Of a stretch of 64,000 bases of DNA, positions 18,761 through 27,989 are shown in pieces. The translations under genes and the position numbers were made by a program. The notes under the pieces are model-generated. The model was not told where the DNA came from, made no database searches, and worked only from the letters and a program-made list of their open reading frames with translations. The DNA comes from Spirochaetaceae bacterium (lineage in GTDB: Bacteria; Myxococcota_A; UBA9160; UBA4427): NCBI GenBank assembly GCA_020632655.1, contig JACKFD010000009.1, positions 161,034 through 225,033 on the forward strand. The letters are read 5' to 3'. Within the stretch, counting starts at the first letter, position 1. Each line of letters begins with the position of its first letter.

Positions 18761-19426
18761 TCAGAGCACGAGGAACGCGACCAGCGCCGACCCCAATGCC
18801 CAGGGCAGGTAGCGCCGTACGAAGTCGCGCGGGATCGTCCCGAGCGCCGTGCGCGCGTCCATGCCCTCGCGCGCCCGCTGGATCACCGGGAACTCGATCG
18901 CGCTCGAGAAGACGGCGAAGCCGAAGGCACCCGCGACCAGGGCGGTCTGCCCCGGCGAGTGCGTCGACAGCGCGACCAGGTAGATCGCGAAGGCCGACCA
19001 ATGGGCGACGTTGCCGCCCACGCTCATCCAGAGGAAGGCGCGACCGTCGTTGCGCAGGAAGTCGTAGTCGAAGAGCGGGAGCGGGCGACCGATCGGCCCG
19101 AGCGGCGCGTGTCCCCCCCCCATCCGCGCGCCGAGGAAATGACCCCACTCGTGCGCGAGCGCGGTCGACGCCGCGCCGACGAGGAAGCCCGCGAGCGTCG
19201 AGACGACCGCCGGGAGTGCCAGGCCCGAGGACTCGGACCAGGCCTCCGCGCCCCCGAAGAGCGAGAGCAGCGCCACCGCCACCGAGCCGTCCCGCAGCGC
19301 GGCGAGACCCGGCCGGGTCTGGTCCGTCTCGGGGACACTCGCCCCGAAGGCCCCGGCCGCCGAGCGCGTGTCGGCGTCGGATTCGGGTCCGGTCCTCGCT
19401 TCTTCGGATCGATGCGCTGAAGACAT
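18761..19426 (-). CDS. M50-like membrane zinc protease
   Basis: A 221-residue membrane protein. After a 45-residue polar N-terminus there are about four to five hydrophobic segments (VAVALLSLFGG; VVSTLAGFLVGAASTALAHEWGHF; AFLWMSVGGNVAHWSAFAIYLVALS; ALVAGAFGFAVFSSAIEF; LPWALGSALVAFLVL). The HEWGH motif (92-96) lies inside a membrane segment, as in site-2-protease-like M50 enzymes. The second metal ligand motif (NxxPxxxLDG) is not clear; PLFDYDFL is the nearest. It follows the VWA gene after an 89-bp gap, so it may work with the MoxR-VWA pair. Substrate unknown; it could also be an inactive relative. Confidence 0.6.
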   Translation of the reverse strand: MSSAHRSEEARTGPESDADTRSAAGAFGASVPETDQTRPGLAALRDGSVAVALLSLFGGAEAWSESSGLALPAVVSTLAGFLVGAASTALAHEWGHFLGARMGGGHAPLGPIGRPLPLFDYDFLRNDGRAFLWMSVGGNVAHWSAFAIYLVALSTHSPGQTALVAGAFGFAVFSSAIEFPVIQRAREGMDARTALGTIPRDFVRRYLPWALGSALVAFLVL

Positions 19427-19515
19427 CCTGGCTGGCCCTCCCTCGCTCGGCGCCGCCGCTCGATGGTCCGTCGGCTGCGCGGCTTTGCTGGACGGGCGCG
19501 TCCCCGTGGACCCGC

Positions 19516-20934
19516 CTAGAGCACGATCTGATCCACGACCCGCGAGAGCTGTCGCAGGTTGCGGCACTCCTCGACGATGTCGCAGTAGGGCATGTAGCGG
19601 TCCATCACGGAGTCGCCGAAGCCCCAGGCCGAGGGGCTCTCGGGATTCAGCCACACGACGTTCTTCGCCTTGTTCTGGATGTCCCGGATGCACCAGGCCT
19701 TGGCGTCGTTGTAGTTGTTGCGCGCATCGCCGAGGATCATGACGGTCGTCTTGTTGTCGATGCTCGACAGGTGCTCGCGCCAGAACTGGTGGAAGGCGTA
19801 GCCGAAGTTGCTGCGCGTGTAGACGTTGATCACGTCGCCGCCGTCGAGGGCCTTCTCGATCGCGCTGTTCACGTCCTTGTCCTGGAAGACCGACGTCACC
19901 TCGCCGAGCTCCGCCACGAAGACGTAGCAACGGATCTTCGTGAAGGCCTCCTGCAGGCTGTACATGAACTGCAGCATGAAACGCGACACGTTCGCGACCG
20001 ACGACGATACGTCGCAGAGGATCACGAGCTTCGGACGATCCTTGCGACGCGTCTTGTAGACGACCTCGAAGGGGATCCCGCCGCGGGCCATGTTGCGGCG
20101 TAGCGTCTGGTGCAGGTCGAGCTTGCCGCGCTTCAGGCGCTTGCGGCGGATCGAGAGGACGTTCTTGATCCGCTGGGCGAGGCGCGTCACGACCTCGCGC
20201 ATGCGCTGGACCTCGTCCTCGGTCAGGTGGTAGAAGCTCTTCTCCGTCAGCATCTCGCGACGGAACTTCTCCATGTAGTTGTGATTCTGCTGCTGGAGCT
20301 CGCGCTCGGTGAAGTTGCGCACCGCGCGGCGGACCGTCTCCATCAGCTTGCGGATCAGCTCCTGCATCTGCTGGATCTGCTCGTCGCCCATGCCCATCTG
20401 CCGCATGCGCTCGGCGAGGCTCTCTAGCTCCTGCATCGCGCCCTCGAGCCCCATCTGCTCCGTCGTGCGGCGACTGAAGAAGCCCACCTGGAGCATGTTC
20501 TCGATGCGGCCCGTGCCGGCCTCCTCGGCGGCCTGACGGATCAGGTTCTCGAGCTGCGACAGATCCTGGGTCAGGAGCGCCTTCGCGAGCTCCGAGAGAT
20601 CGAGGTCGCCGTCCATGTTCTGCATCATCTCGGCGAGCTGCGAGAGCAGCTGCTCGAGATCGATGCCCATCTCGGACAGGCCGCCCTCCATGTCGCCGAA
20701 GGCTTCCTTCAAGTTGTCGTAGAAGCCCGACCAGAACAGGTCGAAGAGCTCGTCGAAGGTCGGGATCTCGTCGCCGCGCTTCACCATCGCCGCCCGCAGC
20801 GCGTCCTGGAAGACCTCCCGATCGTCGAGGGAGAGCTCGTCGAGGGCGTGGAAGGCGTCGATGCCCTCGGCGACCGAGACCCGGATCCCGCTCTTCCGGA
20901 GCAGGTTCAAGAACTCGATGATCTTCTTCTGCAT
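19516..20934 (-). CDS. CoxE-like VWA-domain protein
   Basis: A 472-residue soluble protein. The first 280 residues are helical, with Met/Gln-rich stretches (LEQLLSQLAEMMQNM; RMRQMGMGDEQIQQMQEL). The C-terminal von Willebrand A domain carries the metal-ion-dependent adhesion site DVSSS (D308, S310, S312). This is the CoxE/YeaD-type architecture that pairs with MoxR ATPases to remodel or insert cofactors into target enzymes. Its ATPase partner lies 93 bp upstream and would be cotranscribed. The client is not evident; no CO dehydrogenase gene is in the window. Confidence 0.85.
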   Translation of the reverse strand: MQKKIIEFLNLLRKSGIRVSVAEGIDAFHALDELSLDDREVFQDALRAAMVKRGDEIPTFDELFDLFWSGFYDNLKEAFGDMEGGLSEMGIDLEQLLSQLAEMMQNMDGDLDLSELAKALLTQDLSQLENLIRQAAEEAGTGRIENMLQVGFFSRRTTEQMGLEGAMQELESLAERMRQMGMGDEQIQQMQELIRKLMETVRRAVRNFTERELQQQNHNYMEKFRREMLTEKSFYHLTEDEVQRMREVVTRLAQRIKNVLSIRRKRLKRGKLDLHQTLRRNMARGGIPFEVVYKTRRKDRPKLVILCDVSSSVANVSRFMLQFMYSLQEAFTKIRCYVFVAELGEVTSVFQDKDVNSAIEKALDGGDVINVYTRSNFGYAFHQFWREHLSSIDNKTTVMILGDARNNYNDAKAWCIRDIQNKAKNVVWLNPESPSAWGFGDSVMDRYMPYCDIVEECRNLRQLSRVVDQIVL

Positions 20935-21027
20935 GCGGGATGACCTCGTCGAGGCGACACGAGCGAAGGGAAGCGCGGTCCATTCGCGAGCCGGATCACG
21001 CCCGGGTCGCGACGACCACGCGGCACG

Positions 21028-22011
21028 TCAGTGCAGGATCCCCTTCTTCGCGGCGGCCTGCGGCGGCGCGGCCTGGGGCTTCGCCGCCGACTGCTCGGCC
21101 GTCTTCTTCTGGATCAGCTTGGCCAGCTCGTTCTGCGCCTTCTGGACGTCGCCCTCGTACTTGAGGATCACGTTGAGGGTATCGCTCACGATCTGGTCCT
21201 CGAGTTCGTCGGCGTTCAGCGCCAGCAGCGCCCGCGCCCAGTCGAGGGTCTCGGAGATCGACGGCGTCTTCTTCAGGTCGAGCTCGCGGATGCGGTTCAT
21301 GAGCTGCACGACGTCCTCGGCGAGACGCTTGTCGATGTTCGGGACCTTGCGGTCGAGGATCTGGACCTCGAGGGCCTCGCTCGGATAGTCGATCCAGAGG
21401 TGCAGACAGCGGCGCTTGAGCGCGTCGCTCATCTCCCGGGCGTCGTTCGAGGTGAGGAAGACGAGCGGCTGGGTCTTCGCCTGGATCGTCCCGATCTCGG
21501 GGATCGTGACCTGGAAGTCCGACAGCACCTCGAGCAGGAAGGCCTCGAATTCCGGATCCGACTTGTCGACCTCGTCGATGAGGAGGAGCACGGGCTTCTC
21601 GGCCGTGATCGCCTGCATGAGGGGTCGCGGGACGATGAAGCGGTTCGAGAAGAAGACCGAGTCCTCGGCGCCGACCCGCTCGGCGGCGTCCGCGAGGGAG
21701 GTGGCATCGGCGATCGTCTCGGAGACCTTGTCCTTCAGGATCTGCGTGTACAGAAGCTGCTTCGAGTACTCCCACTCGTAGAGCGCCTTGGCCTCGTCGA
21801 GCCCTTCGTAGCATTGCAGCCGGATCATGTTCCGGCCGAGTGCCTTCGCGACGACCTTCGCGAGCTCGGTCTTGCCGACGCCCGCCGGCCCTTCCACGAG
21901 CACGGGCTTGCCGAGCTGCTGCGCGAGGAAGACGACCGTCGCGATCTGCTTGTCGCAGATGTACTCCTGCTGTCCCAGCTGCTGGATCACGTCTTCCACG
22001 GACTTGAACAT
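21028..22011 (-). CDS. MoxR-family AAA+ ATPase
   Basis: A 327-residue AAA+ ATPase. Walker A is GPAGVGKT (41-48) and Walker B is VLLLIDEVDK. Sensor 1 is FLTSNDAREMSDAL, and an arginine-finger/lid region follows (RRCLHLWIDYPS). It belongs to the CoxD-like branch of MoxR chaperones, which act with VWA proteins. The Ala/Pro/Gln-rich tail (SAAKPQAAPPQAAAKKG) is likely disordered. It is first in the moxR-VWA-M50 run; the ATG has GAGAGGAAG upstream. Confidence 0.88.
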   Translation of the reverse strand: MFKSVEDVIQQLGQQEYICDKQIATVVFLAQQLGKPVLVEGPAGVGKTELAKVVAKALGRNMIRLQCYEGLDEAKALYEWEYSKQLLYTQILKDKVSETIADATSLADAAERVGAEDSVFFSNRFIVPRPLMQAITAEKPVLLLIDEVDKSDPEFEAFLLEVLSDFQVTIPEIGTIQAKTQPLVFLTSNDAREMSDALKRRCLHLWIDYPSEALEVQILDRKVPNIDKRLAEDVVQLMNRIRELDLKKTPSISETLDWARALLALNADELEDQIVSDTLNVILKYEGDVQKAQNELAKLIQKKTAEQSAAKPQAAPPQAAAKKGILH

Positions 22012-22123
22012 GGCTTCCTCTCGCTCGTCGCGCGTCTCGCGCTCGGTGTCGTGTCAGACCGCTCCGGAGAGCCGTCTCCTGCGGCCGATCCCGGGCCGTC
22101 CCGGGGCCGGGCCTCGTCCGGGA

Positions 22124-23398
22124 CTAGGACATCAGGTGCAGGACGTGGCCGAGCTTCTCCTTCTTCGTGCGGAGATAGTTGAGGTTGTTGGCGTTGGGTT
22201 GGATCTCGAGGGGCACGCGCTCGACGATGTCGACGCCGTAGCCGCTGATGCCCGCCCGCTTGCCGGGGTTGTTGGTCAGGATGCGGATCTTGGTCACGCC
22301 GAGGTCGGCGAGGATCTGGGCGCCGACGCCGTAGTCGCGCAGGTCCGCCCCGAAGCCGAGTCGGTTGTTGGCCTCGACCGTGTCGAGCCCTTCCCGGTCC
22401 TGCAGCTCGTAGGCGCGGATCTTGTTCTTGAGGCCGATGCCCCGGCCTTCCTGGCGCATGTAGAGGACGATGCCCGAGCCTTCCTCGGCGATCATGCGCA
22501 TGGCGGCCTCGAGCTGCTCGCCGCAGTCACAGCGCATCGAGCCGAAGGCGTCGCCCGTCAGACACTCGCTGTGCACGCGGATCAGCACGGGCTCCTCGGG
22601 ATCGATCTCGCCCATCACGAGGGCCATGTGGTCGACGTGGTCGATGTCGTTCTCGAAGACGATCGCCTGGAACTCGCCGAACTTGGTCGGCATCTTCGCG
22701 ACGGCGGCGCGATGGACGAGACGCTCGTTGCGCAGGCGGTAGGAGACGAGATCCTTGATCGTCACGATCTTGAGGTCGTGTTGCTTCGCGAATCCGATCA
22801 GGTCCGGCAGTCGCGCCATCGTCCCGTCGTCGTTCATGATCTCGCAGATCACGCCCGACGGATGGCAGCCGGCCAGGCGCGCGAGATCGACGGAGCCCTC
22901 GGTCTGGCCCACGCGGCGCAGCACGCCGCCCTTGCGCGCACGCAGCGGGAAGATGTGTCCGGGGCGCACGATGTCCGTCGGCTTGGCGTCGGGTGCGACG
23001 GCGGCCTGGATCGTGCGCGCCCGATCGGCGGCGGAGATGCCCGTCGTCACGCCCTCCCGGGCCTCGATCGAGACCGTGAAGGCGGTGCCGAAGGGCGTCG
23101 TGTTCTCGTAGTCGGGGACCATCATGCCGAGGTGGAGACGGTCGAGCTGCTCCTCCTCGAGCGGCAGGCAGATCAGGCCACGACCGTATCGGGCCATGAA
23201 GTTGATGGCCTCGGGCGTGACCTTGTCCGCCGCCATGCAGAGGTCGCCCTCGTTCTCGCGGTCCTCGTCGTCGACGAGGATGACCATCTTGCCGGCCGCG
23301 ATGTCCTCGATCGCCTCGGCGATCGTCGCGAGGCCGGGGGCGGGCTGGACGTCGATGACCTTCGATGAGGCCCCGGACGGCTGTGCGGAGTCGGGCAT
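22124..23398 (-). CDS. ribBA: Riboflavin biosynthesis protein RibBA
   Basis: A bifunctional enzyme of riboflavin synthesis, 424 residues. The N-terminal half is 3,4-dihydroxy-2-butanone-4-phosphate synthase ([30 protein letters not shown]). The C-terminal half is GTP cyclohydrolase II with the zinc ligands in [31 protein letters not shown] and LTNNPGKR. Both active sites look intact. It stands alone with its own promoter (23494-23522). The leader of about 90 nt is too short for, and does not resemble, an FMN riboswitch. Ribosome site GGAAGGTGAAC upstream of the ATG. Confidence 0.95.
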   Translation of the reverse strand: MPDSAQPSGASSKVIDVQPAPGLATIAEAIEDIAAGKMVILVDDEDRENEGDLCMAADKVTPEAINFMARYGRGLICLPLEEEQLDRLHLGMMVPDYENTTPFGTAFTVSIEAREGVTTGISAADRARTIQAAVAPDAKPTDIVRPGHIFPLRARKGGVLRRVGQTEGSVDLARLAGCHPSGVICEIMNDDGTMARLPDLIGFAKQHDLKIVTIKDLVSYRLRNERLVHRAAVAKMPTKFGEFQAIVFENDIDHVDHMALVMGEIDPEEPVLIRVHSECLTGDAFGSMRCDCGEQLEAAMRMIAEEGSGIVLYMRQEGRGIGLKNKIRAYELQDREGLDTVEANNRLGFGADLRDYGVGAQILADLGVTKIRILTNNPGKRAGISGYGVDIVERVPLEIQPNANNLNYLRTKKEKLGHVLHLMS

Positions 23399-23493
23399 GG
23401 GCGGGCGTTCACCTTCCGTACGGACCCGAAGTCTCGACCGGCGGGTTCCGGCGGGCGCGCTCGGGGCGGAATACCCCGGGGTGATGCCGCGCG

Positions 23494-23522
23494 ACGATAT
23501 CCGCCGCCCCCAGCAGTGTCAA
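23494..23522 (-). promoter_or_regulatory. Candidate sigma-70 promoter for ribBA
   Basis: Perfect TTGACA (23517-23522), 17-bp spacer, TATCGT (23494-23499) on the minus strand, about 90 nt upstream of the ribBA ATG. Confidence 0.6.
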
Positions 23523-23836
23523 TCACACCCCAACACCCGCCCGCGGACCTCGAGTCGGCCCACCCCGCCGCGCTGCTCGGCCGGCGCGTAAGCCGAAACG
23601 AATCGGCGCAGCACGGCCGCCACCTCTACCCGAGCCGACGAGGCGTGTCCGTGCGCGAAGCAACGCCCTACCGAGCGGCACGGACGGGGGCCGTCACGGC
23701 GACATAAAACGCGAGGCGCGCCGCGGCACGATCTCCGAGGCAACCAGCGGTCCCGCCGCGCGCCGAGCGAAGCTGGAGCCGAGACGGCCCACGCCCGGGA
23801 CGCCTGGCAAGGCCTCCACAGGCGTGAGGGCGCGCC
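23523..23836. other. Gap between mglA-like gene and ribBA promoter
   Basis: About 314 bp with only short, low-quality reading frames (Arg/Ala/Pro composition, no ribosome sites). A GC-rich inverted sequence followed by GTTTTATG lies at about 23700-23730 on the minus strand and might end the GTPase transcript, but the stem is poor. I see no gene. Confidence 0.4.
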
Positions 23837-24487
23837 TCAGTGCCGGAAGTTCTTCATGACGCCCTTCAAGAAGTCCTCCTCCGAGAGGCCGAACTTCCGG
23901 GAGAAGTCGTGCTTCTCCTCCAGGCCGCGGTAGAGCACGCGCATCAGCTCGCGGAAGGTCTCGAGGATGCCCTCGCCACGGGTCGCCACGGCGGGGAACG
24001 TCGGCGTGTTGCCCCATTGATCCTTGATCTCTTCGAGGGGCTTCACGTCCGGCATGTCACGCTTGTTGAACTGCACCACCTTCGGGAGGTTGTCGAAGTC
24101 GATGCCGTGGGCCTTGAGGTTCGCTTCCATGTCGCGCCAGGAGTAGGCGTTCGCGCTGGCGGCGGAGCGCTGGCTGTCGGCGATGAAGGCGATCGCGTCG
24201 GCGCCGGCGAGCACGACCTTGCGCGTCGACTTGTGCATGACCTGGCCCGGGACGGTGAAGAGCTTCATCTTGATCGAGAAGCCGCCGGCGGTCTCGAACT
24301 CGACCGGCAGGAAGTCGAAGTAGAGGGTGCGGTCGTCCTTCGTGTCGAGGGTCAGCATGTGGCTGCGGCGCGACGGATCCATCATGTCGTGCAGCTTCTG
24401 GAGATTGCTCGTCTTGCCCGAGAGCGCCGGGCCGTAGTAGACGACCTTGAGCGTGATCTCCTTGCTGTTCATGTTGATCTGGACCAT
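23837..24487 (-). CDS. mglA: MglA-family small GTPase
   Basis: A 216-residue Ras-like GTPase of the bacterial MglA group, which sets cell polarity and drives gliding or twitching motility in Myxococcus. P-loop GPALSGKT (19-26); PM3 reads FTVPGQ (TVPGQ in place of DTPGQ, the substitution typical of MglA); NKRD (141-144) gives guanine specificity. The C-terminal extension (RKFGLSEEDFLKGVMKNFRH) is also MglA-like. No MglB (roadblock) GAP gene is adjacent. I start at MVQINMNSKEITLK (24487); MNSKEIT six residues in is an alternative. It is 165 bp downstream of meaB. Confidence 0.9.
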   Translation of the reverse strand: MVQINMNSKEITLKVVYYGPALSGKTSNLQKLHDMMDPSRRSHMLTLDTKDDRTLYFDFLPVEFETAGGFSIKMKLFTVPGQVMHKSTRKVVLAGADAIAFIADSQRSAASANAYSWRDMEANLKAHGIDFDNLPKVVQFNKRDMPDVKPLEEIKDQWGNTPTFPAVATRGEGILETFRELMRVLYRGLEEKHDFSRKFGLSEEDFLKGVMKNFRH

Positions 24488-24652
24488 CGGAGGCGGGCTC
24501 CCTGCATTCGTCCGGACGCGACCGGAGGACTTCGACCTGCCGGGGTCCATCGGCCGATCGGGGGGCTTCGTTGAATCCCCGATGCATCGGCTCACACGTC
24601 GCCCGCCCGCGCGCGCGGCGGCGATCGGCGGCAGGAGGCGTCTGAGCGCCCG

Positions 24653-25672
24653 TCAGCGCCCTGTAGTGGACGCGAGCCCCGCGAGGAAGTCGTCCACGAG
24701 ACTGCGCGCCGCCGCCGCCGGCGTCGTCTCCTGGGCCGCCACCCGCGCCTCCTCCCGGGCGATCGCCTCGCGCATGCCCGGCCGGGAACGGAAGGCCCGC
24801 TGGATGTCCTCGTCGACGAGCTTCCACATCCAGGACCGGGCCTGGTCCCGGCGATGCCGCTCGAGGGCCCCCGTCCGCGTCATGAGCGCGCGATGTTCGA
24901 GGATCGTCTCCCAGACGGCCTCGACGCCCTTCGCCTCGAGCGCGCTCGCGGAGAGCGCCCGCGGCCGCCAGTCGTCGTGCCCGCGGATCAGCTCGAGCGC
25001 GCTCGCGTAGTCGACCCGCGTCCGCTCCGCGGCCGTCGCCATCGCGCCGTCCGCCTTGTTCACGACCAGCGCGTCCGCCAGCTCGACGACCCCCTTCTTG
25101 ATCCCCTGCAGCTCGTCGCCGCCCGACGGCAGCAGCAGCACGAGGAAGAAGTCGACCATCGACGCGACGGCCACCTCCGACTGGCCGATCCCGACCGTCT
25201 CGATCAGCACGACGTCGTAGCCCGCCGCCTCGCAGAGCAGCATCACCTCGCGCGTGCGATGGGCGACACCGCCGAGGGAGCCGCCCGAGGGCGAAGGCCG
25301 GATGAATGCTTCGGAACGGACGGTCAGGCGCTCCATGCGCGTCTTGTCGCCGAGGATGCTGCCGCCCGTGACGGGGCTGCTCGGGTCGACGGCGAGCACG
25401 GCGACACGATGGCCGCGGTCGACGAGGTGCAGGCCGAGGGCCTCGATGAAGGTGCTCTTGCCGACGCCCGGCGGACCCGTGATGCCGACGCGGATGGCGG
25501 AGCCGCTGTCGGGGACGAGCGCCTCGAGAACGGCCTGCCCGAGCGCGCGATCCGTCTCGCGCGTGCTCTCGATCCGCGTGATCGCACGGGCCATCGCGCG
25601 CCGATCGCCGGCGCGCACGGCCTGCGCGATCGCGCGTGCCTCACCTTGCAGGCCGTCTTCCGATTCGATCAT
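24653..25672 (-). CDS. meaB: MeaB-type G-protein chaperone of methylmalonyl-CoA mutase
   Basis: A 339-residue G3E GTPase that gates cobalamin loading and protects methylmalonyl-CoA mutase. Walker A GPPGVGKS (66-73), the switch region DPSSPVTGGSILGDKTRM, the base-binding motif VNKADG and the family signature TVGIGQSEVAVASMVDFF are present. It starts with ATG 10 nt after the mutase stop, so the two are translated together, as in many bacteria. The frame is open for 36 more codons upstream inside the mutase gene, but that part is shadow sequence. Confidence 0.94.
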   Translation of the reverse strand: MIESEDGLQGEARAIAQAVRAGDRRAMARAITRIESTRETDRALGQAVLEALVPDSGSAIRVGITGPPGVGKSTFIEALGLHLVDRGHRVAVLAVDPSSPVTGGSILGDKTRMERLTVRSEAFIRPSPSGGSLGGVAHRTREVMLLCEAAGYDVVLIETVGIGQSEVAVASMVDFFLVLLLPSGGDELQGIKKGVVELADALVVNKADGAMATAAERTRVDYASALELIRGHDDWRPRALSASALEAKGVEAVWETILEHRALMTRTGALERHRRDQARSWMWKLVDEDIQRAFRSRPGMREAIAREEARVAAQETTPAAAARSLVDDFLAGLASTTGR

Positions 25673-25682
25673 GCCGCCCCGC

Positions 25683-27863
25683 TCAGGCGGCGGCGCGTCC
25701 GCGCAGGACCTCGAGCACCTCCGCGGCCGCCTGGGGCACGGGCGTCCCCGGCCCGAAGATCGCGGCCACGCCCTGCGCACGCAGGAAGTCGTAGTCCTGG
25801 GGCGGGATGATGCCGCCGACGACGACGATGATGTCGCTCGCGCCCGCAGCAGCCAGCGCCTTCACGAGCTCGGGAACCAGGGTCTTGTGTCCGGCGGCCT
25901 GACTCGACACGCCGACGACGTGGACGTCGTTGTCGATTGCCTGCTGCGCCGCCTCGGCCGGCGTCTGGAAGAGCGGACCGACGTCGACGTCGAAGCCGAG
26001 GTCGGCAAACGACGTCGCGATCACCTTCATGCCACGATCGTGCCCGTCCTGACCGAGCTTGACGACGAGCATGCGCGGCCGTCGACCGCGCTCCTCGGCG
26101 AAGGCAAGGACCGCCTGCGACACCTTCTCGAAGCCCTCTTCGTCGCGGTACATCTGCCGGTACACCCCCGAGACCGAGCGGATCTCCGCGCGATGTCGCG
26201 AGAAGACCTGCTCCATCGCATCCGAGATCTCGCCGACCGTCGCCCGCACCCGCGCCGCCTCGACCGCCGCCTCGAGCAGGTTGCCCTCGCCCGTGCGCGC
26301 CAGCTCCGTCAGATGCGCGAGCGCCTTCTCGACGGCGCCGGCGTCCCGCGACGCACGGATCGCTTCCAGGCGACGGATCTGCGCCTCGCGGACCGCCGTA
26401 TTGTCGATGTCGCGGACCTCGATCTGGTCTTCCTTCGAGAGGCGGTACTTGTTGACCCCGACGATCACGTCCTCGCCCGTATCGACCCGGGCCTGGCGGC
26501 GCGTGGCCGACTCCTCGATGCGCAGCTTCGGCATGCCCGCCTCGATCGCCCTGGTCATGCCGCCGAGGGCCTCGACCTCGTCGATCAGCTCGTTGGCCGC
26601 GACGTAGACGCTCTCGGTCAGCGACTCCATGAAGTAGGAGCCGCCCCAGGGATCGATGACCGCCGGGATGCCGGACTCCTCCTGCAGGATCAGCTGGGTG
26701 TTCCGCGCGACCCGCGCCGCCGTGTCGGTCGGCAGACTCACGGCCTCGTCGTAGCCGTTCGTGTGCAACGACTGCGTCCCGCCGAAGACCGCGGCCATCG
26801 CCTCGATCGTCGTGCGGATCACGTTGTTCATCGGATCCTGCTCGGTCAGGCTCGCACCCGAGGTCTGGCAATGGGTCCGCAGCATCATCGAGCCCGCCTT
26901 CTTCGGGCCGAACTCCGCCTGCATGCGCTCCGCCCAGATCCGCCGCGCCGCGCGCATCTTGGCGATCTCGAGGTAGAAGTTCATGCCGATGCACCAGAAG
27001 AAGGAGAGGCGCCCGGCGAAGGCGTCGACGTCCATGCCCTTCGAGAGCGCGGCGCGCACGTACTCGAGGCCGTCGGCGATCGTGAAGGCCAGCTCCTGGA
27101 CCGTCGTCGCCCCGGCCTCCTGCATGTGGTAGCCGGAGATCGAGATCGAGTTGAATTTCGGCATCTGCTTCGCCGTGAACTCGATGATGTCCGCCACGAT
27201 CCGCATGCTCGGCGCCGGCGGATAGATGTACGTGTTGCGGACCATGAACTCCTTGAGGATGTCGTTCTGGATCGTGCCCGCGAGCTTGGCGCGTTCGACG
27301 CCCTGCTCCTCGCCCGCCACGATGAACGACGCCAGCACGGGGATGACCGCGCCGTTCATCGTCATCGAGACCGTCACCTGATCGAGCGGGATGTCCTGGA
27401 AGAGGATCTTCATGTCCTCGACCGAGTCGATCGCGACGCCCGCCTTGCCGACGTCGCCCGAGACGCGGGGATGGTCCGAGTCGTAGCCGCGATGGGTCGC
27501 GAGATCGAAGGCGACCGAGAGGCCCTGCTGACCGGCAGCGAGGTTCGCCTTGTAGAAGGCGTTCGACTCCTCCGCGGTCGAGAAGCCCGCGTACTGCCGG
27601 AGCGTCCAGGGCCGGTTCGCGTACATCGTCGCCCGCGGCCCGCGCAGGAACGGAAAGAGACCGGGCAGCGTGTCCGCGTACTCGAGCCCCTCGAGATCCG
27701 CGGCCGTGTAGAGCGCGCGGACCGGGAGCCCATCCGGGCTCGTCCAGACGAGATCCTCGACGGGCTTCCCGCGCAGCTCCTTGCCGGCGACGTCCTTCCA
27801 CTCGTCGAGATGCTCGGAGGCGTGCATGCCCCCGCCCGCGTTCGCCTTCGATCGATCGGCCAT
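25683..27863 (-). CDS. mcm: Methylmalonyl-CoA mutase (single large chain)
   Basis: Interconverts (R)-methylmalonyl-CoA and succinyl-CoA with adenosylcobalamin. The 726-residue chain has the TIM-barrel substrate domain ([38 protein letters not shown]...) and the C-terminal B12 domain with DGHDRGMKV, in which His is the lower cobalt ligand. PAPSMRI keeps the substrate-binding Arg. The segment RGPRATMY has Arg where the Propionibacterium enzyme, from memory, has a Tyr; I read this as a subgroup difference. The ATG at 27863 follows GGGAGCGGGG. With meaB and icmF it forms a branched/odd-chain acyl-CoA locus. Confidence 0.95.
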   Translation of the reverse strand: MADRSKANAGGGMHASEHLDEWKDVAGKELRGKPVEDLVWTSPDGLPVRALYTAADLEGLEYADTLPGLFPFLRGPRATMYANRPWTLRQYAGFSTAEESNAFYKANLAAGQQGLSVAFDLATHRGYDSDHPRVSGDVGKAGVAIDSVEDMKILFQDIPLDQVTVSMTMNGAVIPVLASFIVAGEEQGVERAKLAGTIQNDILKEFMVRNTYIYPPAPSMRIVADIIEFTAKQMPKFNSISISGYHMQEAGATTVQELAFTIADGLEYVRAALSKGMDVDAFAGRLSFFWCIGMNFYLEIAKMRAARRIWAERMQAEFGPKKAGSMMLRTHCQTSGASLTEQDPMNNVIRTTIEAMAAVFGGTQSLHTNGYDEAVSLPTDTAARVARNTQLILQEESGIPAVIDPWGGSYFMESLTESVYVAANELIDEVEALGGMTRAIEAGMPKLRIEESATRRQARVDTGEDVIVGVNKYRLSKEDQIEVRDIDNTAVREAQIRRLEAIRASRDAGAVEKALAHLTELARTGEGNLLEAAVEAARVRATVGEISDAMEQVFSRHRAEIRSVSGVYRQMYRDEEGFEKVSQAVLAFAEERGRRPRMLVVKLGQDGHDRGMKVIATSFADLGFDVDVGPLFQTPAEAAQQAIDNDVHVVGVSSQAAGHKTLVPELVKALAAAGASDIIVVVGGIIPPQDYDFLRAQGVAAIFGPGTPVPQAAAEVLEVLRGRAAA

Positions 27864-27989
27864 CGGCCCCGCTCCCTCTTTCCTCTGGTTCCGGCCGTCC
27901 CCTCGACCGACCCGCACTCGTTGCCATGCCCGCGACCGGGCGGCCGCCGAGTCTAGCAGCCCCGCCGCCCCGCGAGGGCGGGATCCGCG

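Noticed and set aside
22124..23487. Possible FMN riboswitch before ribBA
   Set aside because: The leader from the predicted start is about 90 nt, shorter than the aptamer, and lacks its conserved motifs.
23516..23743. Small ORFs on both strands in the ribBA-mglA gap
   Set aside because: No ribosome sites, low-complexity Arg/Ala/Pro composition, no recognisable features; one overlaps the ribBA promoter.
27612..27640. Arg in RGPRATMY of methylmalonyl-CoA mutase as a sign of inactivation
   Set aside because: All other active-site and B12 motifs are intact, and my memory is that many proteobacterial enzymes share this variant; treated as a subgroup feature.
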